Origin: an uncultured Clostridia bacterium
GTDB lineage: Bacteria; Bacillota; Clostridia; TANB77; UBA1234
Direction of reading: 5' to 3'
Assembly: GCA_947624765.1 (NCBI GenBank)
Contig: CANQLS010000051.1
Coordinates: forward strand, 1-9,108
Length of the DNA: 9,108 nucleotides
Part shown: piece after piece, positions 3,848 through 8,427 of the stretch
Layout of the letters: every line of letters begins with the position of its first letter
How positions within the stretch are numbered: position 1 is the stretch's first letter
Notes under the pieces: model-generated
Seen by the model: only the letters and a program-made list of their open reading frames with translations
What the model was told of the DNA's origin: nothing
The model's database searches: none
Position numbers and translations under genes: made by a program

Positions 3848-3874
3848 CGGCGCGCTAACGACCCTACCGCGCCG
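3848..3874. repeat. GC hairpin family member 3 (7-bp stem, 13-nt loop)
   Basis: CGGCGCG pairs with CGCGCCG around CTAACGACCCTAC. The copy at 5610-5636 has CGGCCCG/CGGGCCG: the fifth stem pair is swapped on both sides, so pairing is kept. Confidence 0.75.
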
Positions 3875-3891
3875 AGTTTCCGCAATCTCCT

Positions 3892-3920
3892 AGTATACCA
3901 CTTTTTTTATCAGTTGTCAA
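3892..3920 (-). promoter_or_regulatory. Minus-strand promoter (TTGACA-17-TATACT), copy 1
   Basis: On the minus strand, TTGACA (3920-3915), 17 bp, TATACT (3897-3892). The same boxes recur at 5654-5682 although the spacer differs, implying selection for the promoter. It is divergent from the + promoter at 3956. Confidence 0.75.
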
Positions 3921-3955
3921 GTACTTTTTTCAAGAAAAATTTTTCCCAAAAGTAA

Positions 3956-3984
3956 TTGACAAATGCTCACCTATCTGTTAAAAT
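3956..3984 (+). promoter_or_regulatory. Promoter of the Cys-rich micro-protein gene
   Basis: TTGACA (3956-3961), 17 bp, TAAAAT (3979-3984). Confidence 0.8.
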
Positions 3985-4017
3985 ATAATTGAAGTTAAAG
4001 AAAGGAAGTGAATTTAA

Positions 4018-4179
4018 ATGTTAAAATGTCCTACAAAGAATATATTTTGTTTCTGGTGTGACGCCAATTATAATTGCATGTTAAGTAATGACCCCAAAGA
4101 ATTAGCAACATTATGTAATAGTTACGCACCTACAAATTTCCTTAATGCATTAATAGAGGTGATAAAAAAATGTGTATAA
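4018..4179 (+). CDS. Cys-rich micro-protein, 53 aa
   Basis: The family is not recognised. The first 21 residues hold five cysteines (C4, C11, C14, C20 and, after the cluster, C40), arranged CP-x4-FC-x2-C with a later N-C. This looks like a zinc- or cluster-binding head. The remainder is helical (DPKELATLCNSYAP, NALIEVIKKCV). ATG 4018 follows the standard AAAGGAAGTGA by 6 nt and has its own promoter. Its CP-x4-FC motif resembles CP-x3-FC in the TAG-split ORF at 1734. The last ten bases overlap the next gene, whose GAGGTGAT Shine-Dalgarno lies inside this frame, so the two are translationally coupled. Confidence 0.7.
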   Translation: MLKCPTKNIFCFWCDANYNCMLSNDPKELATLCNSYAPTNFLNALIEVIKKCV

Positions 4180-4268
4180 TTGAATTATCTGGTCAAGATT
4201 TACAAAAATTCTTACTTGACTGTAGAAAAAGAGTTGAAGAACGAGAACGCAAAGAAAAAGAAGAATAA
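4170..4268 (+). CDS. Micro-protein with charged coiled tail, 32 aa
   Basis: The family is not recognised. ATG 4170 lies 6 nt after a perfect GAGGTGAT Shine-Dalgarno (4156-4163) within the preceding gene. The peptide begins MCIIELSGQDLQKFLLDC and ends in an extremely charged helix (RKRVEEREREKEKEE-like pattern of Arg, Lys and Glu). It is too short for a fold on its own, so a single amphipathic helix that binds a partner, perhaps the co-encoded Cys-rich protein, is the likely form. The strong ribosome binding site and overlap argue that it is translated. Confidence 0.6.
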   Translation: MCIIELSGQDLQKFLLDCRKRVEERERKEKEE

Positions 4269-4274
4269 AAATAG

Positions 4275-4303
4275 TTGACAAACATCACAACTAATGATAC
4301 AAT
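4275..4303 (+). promoter_or_regulatory. Promoter of the exonuclease gene
   Basis: TTGACA (4275-4280), 17 bp, TACAAT (4298-4303). Confidence 0.8.
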
Positions 4304-4332
4304 ATAAACAAGAGGAAAGGAAGTGATATTTA

Positions 4333-5103
4333 TTGGATAAAATTGATAAGCGTCGACATTATATACTGGTAATAGATACAGAGACAGCAAACACAATACA
4401 GATTGATAATAAACTTGACATGTCAAATGTATTAGTTTATGATTGCGGCTGGCAGGTGGTAGATACTCATGGCACGGTTTATGCGGAATCTTCTTATGTG
4501 AATAAAGATATATTTATCTATGAAAAAGATTTAATGCAAAGTGCTTATTATGCGAAAAAAATTCCACAGTATGAACAAGATTTAATTGCGGGCACGAGAG
4601 TTATGGCGGATACATACACCATACGAAAAGCTATGTTGGACGATATGAAAAAATTTAATATAATTCATGTTGCCGCTCACAATGCTTACTTTGATTGGAA
4701 CGCATTAAACGTTACTCGCAGGTATGTATCAAAATCAAAATTTAGATATTGGTTTCCTTATGAGACAGAATTTTGGGATACCATGAGAATGGCAGATAGT
4801 GTAATATGTAAAATGCCTACTTACATCAAGTTTTGTGAAGATAATAATTTTGTTACTGAAAGCGGCAAACCACGGAAAACCGCTGAGGTATTATGGCGAT
4901 ACATTACAAATAATCCAGATTTTGTTGAAAGTCATACAGGATTAGAAGATGTTCAAATAGAGGCGCAGATTATGGCTTACTGTTTTAGACAGCATAAACC
5001 AATGGAGAAAAAGTTATTTAAGCAGGAAAGAGAAAAAACTGATCCGCCTACACCATTTCAAATAGCTTTAATGAGAAATATTAGAGAACATCCGACATTA
5101 TAA
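4333..5103 (+). CDS. DnaQ-like DEDDh 3'-5' exonuclease, 256 aa
   Basis: The three exonuclease motifs are in order: Exo I ILVIDTETAN (Asp-15, Glu-17), Exo II HVAAHNAYFDWNAL (Asp-121), and Exo III HTGLED (His-201, Asp-206), which defines the DEDDh class with two-metal catalysis. WDTMRMADS (148-156) is the usual strand after Exo II. Proteins of this class act in proofreading, single-strand trimming or RNA turnover. A standalone phage copy may serve replication or degrade host nucleic acid. The start is TTG 4333, 6 nt after AAAGGAAGTGA; an in-frame stop lies just upstream and no ATG occurs before Exo I. It has its own promoter and terminator, so it is a single-gene unit. The C-terminus (PFQIALMRNIREHPTL) is basic. 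Confidence 0.88.
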   Translation: MDKIDKRRHYILVIDTETANTIQIDNKLDMSNVLVYDCGWQVVDTHGTVYAESSYVNKDIFIYEKDLMQSAYYAKKIPQYEQDLIAGTRVMADTYTIRKAMLDDMKKFNIIHVAAHNAYFDWNALNVTRRYVSKSKFRYWFPYETEFWDTMRMADSVICKMPTYIKFCEDNNFVTESGKPRKTAEVLWRYITNNPDFVESHTGLEDVQIEAQIMAYCFRQHKPMEKKLFKQEREKTDPPTPFQIALMRNIREHPTL

Positions 5104-5130
5104 GGGGAATAAAAAAATTCCCCTTTTAAT
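5102..5130 (+). terminator. Intrinsic terminator of the exonuclease gene
   Basis: AAGGGGAAT (5102-5110) pairs with ATTCCCCTT (5117-5125), with a loop of six A and a TTAAT tail. It overlaps the stop codon. Confidence 0.8.
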
Positions 5131-5132
5131 AA

Positions 5133-5167
5133 AAAGTGTTGACAAAACACTTTAATTAATGTAAAAT
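5133..5167 (+). promoter_or_regulatory. Promoter with palindrome over the -35
   Basis: TTGACA (5139-5144), 17 bp, TAAAAT (5162-5167) drive the first winged-helix gene. AAAGTGTT (5133-5140) and AACACTTT (5146-5153) form an 8-bp inverted repeat with a 5-nt centre covering the -35, a good position for a repressor. Confidence 0.75.
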
Positions 5168-5200
5168 AGTATTAGAAAAAAGAAAGGAAGTGCTTAAACA

Positions 5201-5587
5201 ATGGCAGAAAAAATGACGATTAGAAAAGCTTTAGAGTATGTTTTGGAAAATTATGATTTACCAGAAGAAGTTGAGGAAAAAATGCAGAAATTACTTCAGC
5301 AAACAATCCACAAAGTGGAAAATGCCCATGCTAAACCAACTGCAAAAGATATTGAAAATGAAAATCTTAGGGCTGCAATTATAGAATACCTTAAAACAAC
5401 TGGCGAAAGACTTACATGCACTCAACTTATTAAAACTGTACCAGAAATCGCAGGCTTTAACCCACAGAAAGTAACCGGTATTTTAAGAAAACCACTCAAA
5501 GAAGGCGTCCTTGGTAAGGAATTAGTTAAAGCTAATAAAACGGAATTTTTCTACATTCCGCAGAACAATAAAGAAGAGGGAGAGTAA
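5201..5587 (+). CDS. Winged-helix phage protein, paralogue A, 128 aa
   Basis: The C-terminal half (about 46-119) matches a paralogue encoded at 5969. Both share PTAK-x4-ENE, a TCT-containing helix (LTCTQLIKTVPE), a GF-x-PQKV-type recognition helix followed by LRKPLKEG, and a final FFYIP-type wing strand. This is the layout of a winged helix-turn-helix DNA-binding domain in small phage proteins. Residues 1-45 form an acidic helical segment (MTIRKALEYVLENYDLPEEV). ATG 5201 follows AAAGGAAG, and there is a private promoter with a possible operator. It could repress its own and other phage promoters, though DNA contact is inferred. The terminator overlaps the stop codon. Confidence 0.75.
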   Translation: MAEKMTIRKALEYVLENYDLPEEVEEKMQKLLQQTIHKVENAHAKPTAKDIENENLRAAIIEYLKTTGERLTCTQLIKTVPEIAGFNPQKVTGILRKPLKEGVLGKELVKANKTEFFYIPQNNKEEGE

Positions 5588-5600
5588 TCCCTCTTTTTTT
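5575..5600 (+). terminator. Intrinsic terminator (partly bidirectional)
   Basis: AGAGGGA (5575-5581) pairs with TCCCTCT (5588-5594) around the stop codon, followed by a run of T. Read in reverse, the hairpin is followed by a T-rich stretch that could also end the minus-strand RNA. Confidence 0.85.
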
Positions 5601-5609
5601 ATGCTTCGA

Positions 5610-5636
5610 CGGCCCGCTAATGGATGTACCGGGCCG
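5610..5636. repeat. GC hairpin family member 4 (7-bp stem, 13-nt loop)
   Basis: CGGCCCG pairs with CGGGCCG around CTAATGGATGTAC. It shares CTAA and TAC loop ends with the copy at 3848-3874 and has a compensatory stem pair. Confidence 0.75.
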
Positions 5637-5653
5637 AATTTCCGCAACCTTCC

Positions 5654-5682
5654 AGTATACCACTTTTTTCTCTTGCTGTCAA
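5654..5682 (-). promoter_or_regulatory. Minus-strand promoter (TTGACA-17-TATACT), copy 2
   Basis: TTGACA (5682-5677) and TATACT (5659-5654) on the minus strand, 17 bp apart, divergent from the + promoter at 5719 by the same distance as in copy 1. Confidence 0.75.
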
Positions 5683-5718
5683 GTACTTTTTTCAAAAAAT
5701 TTTTCTCCCGAAAAAGGG

Positions 5719-5747
5719 TTGACAGACCGCCACAAATGTGATAAAAT
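5719..5747 (+). promoter_or_regulatory. Tandem promoter 1 of 3
   Basis: TTGACA (5719-5724), 17 bp, TAAAAT (5742-5747), preceded by CTCCCGAAAAAGGG. No convincing gene lies between it and the next promoter. MDKFKKSY is the only ATG frame there and has no ribosome binding site. Confidence 0.75.
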
Positions 5748-5801
5748 AAAGAATTAAATTAAAATACCCAGAAAAAAAATGGACAAATTTAAAAAATCCT
5801 A

Positions 5802-5830
5802 TTGACAAATACCACTCGCCGCAGTATAAT
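5802..5830 (+). promoter_or_regulatory. Tandem promoter 2 of 3
   Basis: TTGACA (5802-5807), 17 bp, TATAAT (5825-5830): perfect consensus. It is 83 bp after the first. Confidence 0.8.
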
Positions 5831-5890
5831 TAAAGAGGATTAAGGATAGAGGACAAAATAAAAAAATCTCACAAGATTGAAAAAAACCTC

Positions 5891-5919
5891 TTGACAATTC
5901 ACCACAAAAATGCTATAAT
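5891..5919 (+). promoter_or_regulatory. Tandem promoter 3 of 3
   Basis: TTGACA (5891-5896), 17 bp, TATAAT (5914-5919): perfect consensus. It is 89 bp after the second and about 43 bp before the leader region of winged-helix paralogue B. Confidence 0.85.
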
Positions 5920-5968
5920 AAAGAAAACAAGACAAGGACAGTCTAAAAAACCAGAAAGGGTTGATAAA

Positions 5969-6364
5969 ATGATGGAAAACACAAATGTAAAGAGAATTAC
6001 TAAGGCTATGAGATATGCGGACATTAAGGCTATCTTATCAAATGAGACACCTGTATATGGCACTACTATAGATGACGCTTTAGCGTTTATCGACAAAGAA
6101 GTTACACTTCTCACTAAGAAAAATACAGGCAATGAAAAAAAGCCAACTGCAAAACAGAAAGAAAACGAACAGTATAAGGAAAGAATTTTAAATTTCCTTA
6201 TAACACAGACAGAGGGCATAACATGCACTGAAGTACAGAAAAATATTCCAGAATTTGGTGATTTTAGCAATCAGAAAATCGCTAAATTAATGAACCAGTT
6301 ACTTGCTGAACATAAAGTAACTAAAGCAATAGTTAAAGGTCGTTCCTTGTTTGCAATAGCATAG
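5969..6364 (+). CDS. Winged-helix phage protein, paralogue B, 131 aa
   Basis: Residues 59-131 align by eye with paralogue A: PTAKQKENEQ, ITCTEVQKNIPE, then DFSNQKIAKLMNQLL and a closing wing strand GRSLFAIA. The N-terminal 50 residues (VKRITKAMRYADIKAILSN, then a DDALAFIDKE helix) differ in length from A and probably form a dimer or partner-binding segment. ATG 5969 (followed by a second ATG) is chosen because AGAAAGGG lies 8 nt upstream. A TTG at 5891 in the same frame is the -35 of the third promoter and cannot be in that transcript. Three stacked promoters precede it, so expression is likely strong or multiply controlled. The stop TAG lies in a 12-bp stem-loop. Confidence 0.78.
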   Translation: MMENTNVKRITKAMRYADIKAILSNETPVYGTTIDDALAFIDKEVTLLTKKNTGNEKKPTAKQKENEQYKERILNFLITQTEGITCTEVQKNIPEFGDFSNQKIAKLMNQLLAEHKVTKAIVKGRSLFAIA

Positions 6365-6390
6365 TTAGAGGGGTTTATCCCCTTTAACTA
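6362..6390 (+). other. Post-stop 12-bp stem-loop without U tract
   Basis: The TAG stop and the bases after it (6362-6373) pair with 6379-6390 around TTTAT, with one G-T pair. There is no T-run, and the next gene's Shine-Dalgarno follows at 6396. It is likely a processing or stability element between co-transcribed genes. Confidence 0.6.
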
Positions 6391-6412
6391 AAACGAAAGG
6401 AAGTGACTAACC

Positions 6413-6811
6413 ATAGCGAAAGAGACTAAAGAACAGGCAATAACTCGTATAATGAAAAATCTTAAATGTGATAGGCAAGAGGCTGAAGATATTTATGAAT
6501 ATGATGTAGCAGTAAACCATGATGAAAAAACACCTTATGATTTACCGCCCGATAAAGAAAAAATTGCTCGTAAATATGCACATACGGGAACACGTAAAGC
6601 ACCTACAACATTTAATTTTTCTAAGCGAGAACGCAAGCCAAATGCAACAAAAGAAGGGATAATTAGTGAATTAGCGTCATTTTTAACAGAAAATAGTGCC
6701 TTTTCGGTTAAAAATTTTCAAATAACCAATAAAGAAAGACAAATTGCCTTTGAAATTGGTGATAAAAAGTTTGAATTGACGTTAGTTCAAAAGAGAAAGC
6801 CGAAAGAATGA
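6413..6811 (+). CDS. Conserved-looking phage protein with KRKPKE tail, ~132 aa, probable AUA start
   Basis: I recognise the general pattern of a Firmicutes phage protein but have no name for it: a helical N-terminus (AKETKEQAITRIMKNLKCD), an acidic linker (EAEDIYEYD), then KYAHTGTRKAP and KRERKPNATKEG. A final alpha/beta part (NKERQIAFEIGDKKF) ends in ELTLVQKRKPKE. The first ATG (6452) lacks a ribosome binding site and would cut the N-terminal helix. GAAAGGAAGTGA (6395-6406) stands 6 nt before ATA 6413, exactly the spacing used by ATG and TTG starts of neighbours, and TGA lies in frame just before. With ATG 6452 the length would be 119 aa. Its TGA overlaps the next ATG. Confidence 0.78.
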   Translation: MAKETKEQAITRIMKNLKCDRQEAEDIYEYDVAVNHDEKTPYDLPPDKEKIARKYAHTGTRKAPTTFNFSKRERKPNATKEGIISELASFLTENSAFSVKNFQITNKERQIAFEIGDKKFELTLVQKRKPKE

Positions 6812-7152
6812 AAGCTGAAAAAGAGTTTTTGTACGTAGGTCATTATATAGATACAAAAGGACGATATATATTAAAAATAGGCACTACAAATGACCTGCAA
6901 CGGCGAAAGACAGAACATACAAGAAATTATAAGCGAGCAAAGGATTATACAATGCCGAAAGACAGTGAATTTACATACGACTGGCATTTACCTTTATCAA
7001 AGTATAATACTTTAAGATATGAAGATAAAAACAGAGCGAATTGGAAAAATTTGGAAATCGGCAACTTTGTTAGAAATGATAGGTTTTGTTGTTCAACTAA
7101 ACCGGATATAGTAGAAATTACAATCCGCAAAACTTATAGAATAAGATTATAG
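6808..7152 (+). CDS. GIY-YIG-type nuclease domain protein, 114 aa
   Basis: The N-terminal part FLYVGHYIDTKGRY then ILKIGTTNDLQRRKTEH has the GIY-YIG layout: a YVG strand, a K-I-G-T strand replacing YIG, the helix with Arg-32/Arg-33 and His-37. A later LRYEDKNR supplies the metal-binding Glu-72. It looks closest to the T5orf172-like branch. Such domains cut DNA using one divalent metal, in phage host-DNA breakdown, recombination or homing. There is no intron or extra DNA-binding domain here, so a freestanding nuclease is likely. The start overlaps the previous stop (ATGA), showing translational coupling. The C-terminal DRFCCSTKPDIVEITIRK is a strand pair. A stem-loop follows the TAG. Confidence 0.75.
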   Translation: MKAEKEFLYVGHYIDTKGRYILKIGTTNDLQRRKTEHTRNYKRAKDYTMPKDSEFTYDWHLPLSKYNTLRYEDKNRANWKNLEIGNFVRNDRFCCSTKPDIVEITIRKTYRIRL

Positions 7153-7174
7153 GTCGCTTGCAATATAGCGACCT
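7151..7174 (+). other. Post-stop stem-loop
   Basis: AGGTCGCT (7151-7158) pairs with AGCGACCT (7167-7174), 8-nt loop. The tail TATCC is poor in T, so termination would be weak. Confidence 0.6.
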
Positions 7175-7203
7175 TATCCAAGCAATAGAAAAGAAGTAAA
7201 GAC

Positions 7204-7227
7204 ATGAAAATAGAGGTGAAAATATGA
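7204..7227 (+). CDS. Possible 7-aa leader peptide
   Basis: AAAAGAAG precedes ATG 7204, encoding MKIEVKI and ending in TGA that overlaps ATG 7224 as ATGA. It may couple translation into the next ORF, whose Shine-Dalgarno GAGGTGA is inside this frame. It is short and could be chance. Confidence 0.25.
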   Translation: MKIEVKI

Positions 7228-7595
7228 ATATATATAAAATATCAGCTACTCCATTAAGTGAATATGAAATATAATATGGATTCTTTGGGACAAAAGAACT
7301 GACAGAAAAAGCGTTAAAAGAATATAATAATATTCAAGATAAAATATTCAATAAGTATGGGTTTAGAACAACTATATTTTCTATCAAAGAAATTCTTATA
7401 AAAGTGCCAAAAAGGATACCGGCATATTGTGTTGTTGGATATCCAAAGAATGAATTACCGATTGATGACTATGATTTAAATTATTATCAAGTATGTACTA
7501 CTAAAGAGATTACTAAAAGAGAAATGAAACAAGCTGAATATATTTATCCAGATTATGATTGGCGAATTGAATATTATTCTATACTTGCGGAATAG
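7224..7595 (+). pseudogene. ORF interrupted by in-frame TAA at codon 17
   Basis: ATG 7224 lies 5 nt after GAGGTGA. The frame reads MNIYKISATPLSEYEI, then TAA (7272-7274). It stays open for 106 more codons to TAG 7593-7595, including FFGTKELTEKALKEY, RTTIFSIKEILIKVPKRI, YCVVGYPKNELPIDDYD and YPDYDWRIEYYSILAE. Composition and codon use after the stop look fully coding. The 5' part of the remainder has no ATG; a GTG at 7404 would give only 63 aa without a ribosome binding site. A nonsense mutation in a 123-codon gene is the simplest view; readthrough or re-initiation is possible. The family is not recognised. Confidence 0.5.
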
Positions 7596-7615
7596 GCGGT
7601 GTATAACCGCCTTTT
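7595..7615 (+). terminator. Intrinsic terminator
   Basis: GGCGGT (7595-7600) pairs with ACCGCC (7606-7611) around GTATA, followed by TTTT. It starts within the stop codon of the split ORF and shows that this TAG is used as a true end. Confidence 0.85.
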
Positions 7616-7638
7616 ATCATGCTTTTAATGCTTTAACA

Positions 7639-7654
7639 CTTTAGCGTGCTAAAG
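7639..7654. promoter_or_regulatory. 16-bp palindromic operator candidate, copy 3
   Basis: CTTTAGCGTGCTAAAG, with perfect 7-bp arms. It matches copies at 125 and 2194. It lies 2 bp before a GC hairpin; read on the minus strand it follows the hairpin, as in the other two. Confidence 0.5.
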
Positions 7655-7656
7655 GG

Positions 7657-7683
7657 CGGGCCGCTGACGCCTGTCTCGGCCCG
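7657..7683. repeat. GC hairpin family member 5 (7-bp stem, 13-nt loop)
   Basis: CGGGCCG (7657-7663) pairs with CGGCCCG (7677-7683) around CTGACGCCTGTCT. Orientation by its neighbouring palindrome suggests it is read on the minus strand. No clear promoter is seen for it. Confidence 0.7.
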
Positions 7684-7688
7684 ATTTC

Positions 7689-7703
7689 CCGATCGGTCCC
7701 ACA
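7689..7703. repeat. Dispersed 15-bp motif CCGAYCGGTYCCRCA
   Basis: CCGATCGGTCCCACA here, CCGATCGGTTCCGCA at 8071-8085 and CCGACCGGTCCCGCA at 771-785. Shorter relatives (CCGA-rTTTCCGCA) follow the hairpins at 3848 and 5610. Confidence 0.6.
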
Positions 7704-7728
7704 TATGCGATTTTTCTGATACTTCCAG

Positions 7729-7748
7729 CCATATCGCCCCATATCGCC
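7729..7748. repeat. Tandem 10-bp repeat
   Basis: CCATATCGCC occurs twice back to back (7729-7738, 7739-7748). Two copies only; it could be a protein site or chance. Confidence 0.5.
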
Positions 7749-7834
7749 TACTTCCCGAAACAAATTCAAGTAATTTCCTTCTGTATCTCTATTTTTTTAA
7801 TAATCCTAACATTTATTCATATTTCCACTTTCAC

Positions 7835-7848
7835 TTGATATACATCAA
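7835..7848. promoter_or_regulatory. TTGAT-N4-ATCAA palindrome
   Basis: TTGATATACATCAA fits the consensus of FNR/CRP-family sites. No promoter is obvious beside it, so a regulatory role is uncertain. Confidence 0.25.
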
Positions 7849-8036
7849 CAAATTACTATGCTGTAGCTCTTAAAAAATAGTACCGGAGACTTTCATTTTT
7901 AGTTAAAATTTAATTTCATTATTTTGTCAAGAAGTTCAATATATCGCGAAGGCCGCACTTGTGTTCGGAGCTAGCGCTCCGCCCACTGGAAACAAGAGAA
8001 AAGGAATTGGTGGTATATTGACATATACCCTATACG

Positions 8037-8048
8037 GCGGTTTCCAGC
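8037..8048. repeat. 12-bp inverted repeat, left arm
   Basis: GCGGTTTCCAGC is the exact reverse complement of 8428-8439. The arms flank the A/T tract. Confidence 0.6.
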
Positions 8049-8070
8049 AGAAAGTTCAACTCATCTAGAC

Positions 8071-8085
8071 CCGATCGGTTCCGCA
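8071..8085. repeat. Dispersed 15-bp motif, copy beside the A/T tract
   Basis: CCGATCGGTTCCGCA, related to 7689-7703 and 771-785. Confidence 0.6.
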
Positions 8086-8087
8086 TT

Positions 8088-8283
8088 AAAAAAATTTTTT
8101 CAATTATAATAATATATTAATAATAATTATAATATATATAATATATATAATAATAATATAATATATAATAATATTATATATATAATATTATACTATAAAT
8201 ATAAATTATATAATGTCAAGTAAAATAATAAAAATATTTTTAAATAATATTTATTAATATATAATATTATAGTATAATATATA
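8088..8283. other. Near-pure A/T tract with internal repeats
   Basis: Almost 200 bp contain only a handful of G or C. ATATATAATATTATACTATA (8178-8197) recurs at 8257-8276 with one C-to-G change; the centres TATACTATA and TATAGTATA are also reverse complements. This easily melted stretch between 12-bp inverted arms could be a DNA-unwinding element of an origin or a nucleoid/AbrB-binding region. Confidence 0.6.
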
Positions 8284-8427
8284 ATGGAGAGATATTATTA
8301 TTTTAAAACCGCACCTCATCTCCCTCTATCTCTACTACTTTTCTCTCTTGTTATCTCCATATACCCTCGTAATCTAAAAAAATATAACCCTCACCACATG
8401 CGGAATTCTTGTTTTGTGTTCCACACA

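Larger units (their letters stand above)
3813..3885 (-). ncRNA. Candidate minus-strand hairpin RNA, copy 1
   Basis: The minus-strand promoter at 3892-3920 should start RNA near 3885, reading UUGCGGAAACUCGG. A 7-bp GC hairpin (3848-3854/3868-3874) with a 13-nt loop follows, then an A-rich linker and the AbrB 2 terminator hairpin in reverse. There is no start codon with a ribosome binding site. A second copy at 5575-5647 keeps promoter, 5' sequence and hairpin shape, with one compensatory stem change. The RNA runs towards the 3' end of the AbrB 2 mRNA and would overlap it by antisense if it continues. The 3' end is uncertain because the minus strand lacks a good U tract here. Confidence 0.5.
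5575..5647 (-). ncRNA. Candidate minus-strand hairpin RNA, copy 2
   Basis: The promoter at 5654-5682 (minus) should start RNA near 5647, reading UUGCGGAAAUUCGG, then a 7-bp hairpin (5610-5616/5630-5636). The linker GCATAAAAAAAG matches copy 1 in form. The winged-helix terminator hairpin, reversed, would form the 3' end and is followed by a T-rich stretch. Outside the conserved 5' end and stem geometry, the loop is different (GUACAUCCAUUAG against GUAGGGUCGUUAG), as expected for paralogous RNAs with different loop partners. No ribosome binding site or start codon is seen. Confidence 0.5.
7943..8090 (+). ncRNA. Candidate structured RNA (strand uncertain)
   Basis: GC content rises sharply against its surroundings with no open frame. 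Stems: CGGAGC (7966-7971) with GCTCCG (7976-7981) around TAGC, extended by GTG/CAC across a 2x2 internal loop; TGGAAAC (7987-7993) with GTTTCCA (8040-8046); inside it GGTATAT (8012-8018) with ATATACC (8023-8029) around TGAC. GCCG (7952-7955) could also pair with CGGC (8035-8038), forming a pseudoknot. CCGATCGG (8071-8078) is a palindrome. No known RNA class is recognised. A promoter is not clear; a weak minus-strand one may lie near 8190-8219. Confidence 0.35.

Noticed and set aside
4018..4268. Toxin-antitoxin pair in the overlapping micro-proteins
   Set aside because: Order and coupling fit, but neither peptide shows a known toxin or antitoxin motif, so no such call is made.
5891..5968. TTG 5891 as start of winged-helix paralogue B
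   Set aside because: This TTG is the -35 box of the nearest promoter and has no ribosome binding site; ATG 5969 has AGAAAGGG at the right distance.
5899..6270. 123-aa minus-strand frame
   Set aside because: It is the shadow of winged-helix paralogue B.
7646..7873. 75-aa frame over the hairpin and palindromes
   Set aside because: It runs through a GC hairpin and the tandem repeat, has no ribosome binding site and reads as low-complexity Ser/Tyr/Phe.
7940..8090. tRNA, tmRNA or hammerhead ribozyme
   Set aside because: GTTCAACTC looks slightly like a T-loop but has no stem; no cloverleaf, no resume frame, and CTAGATGAG on the minus strand does not match the hammerhead core.
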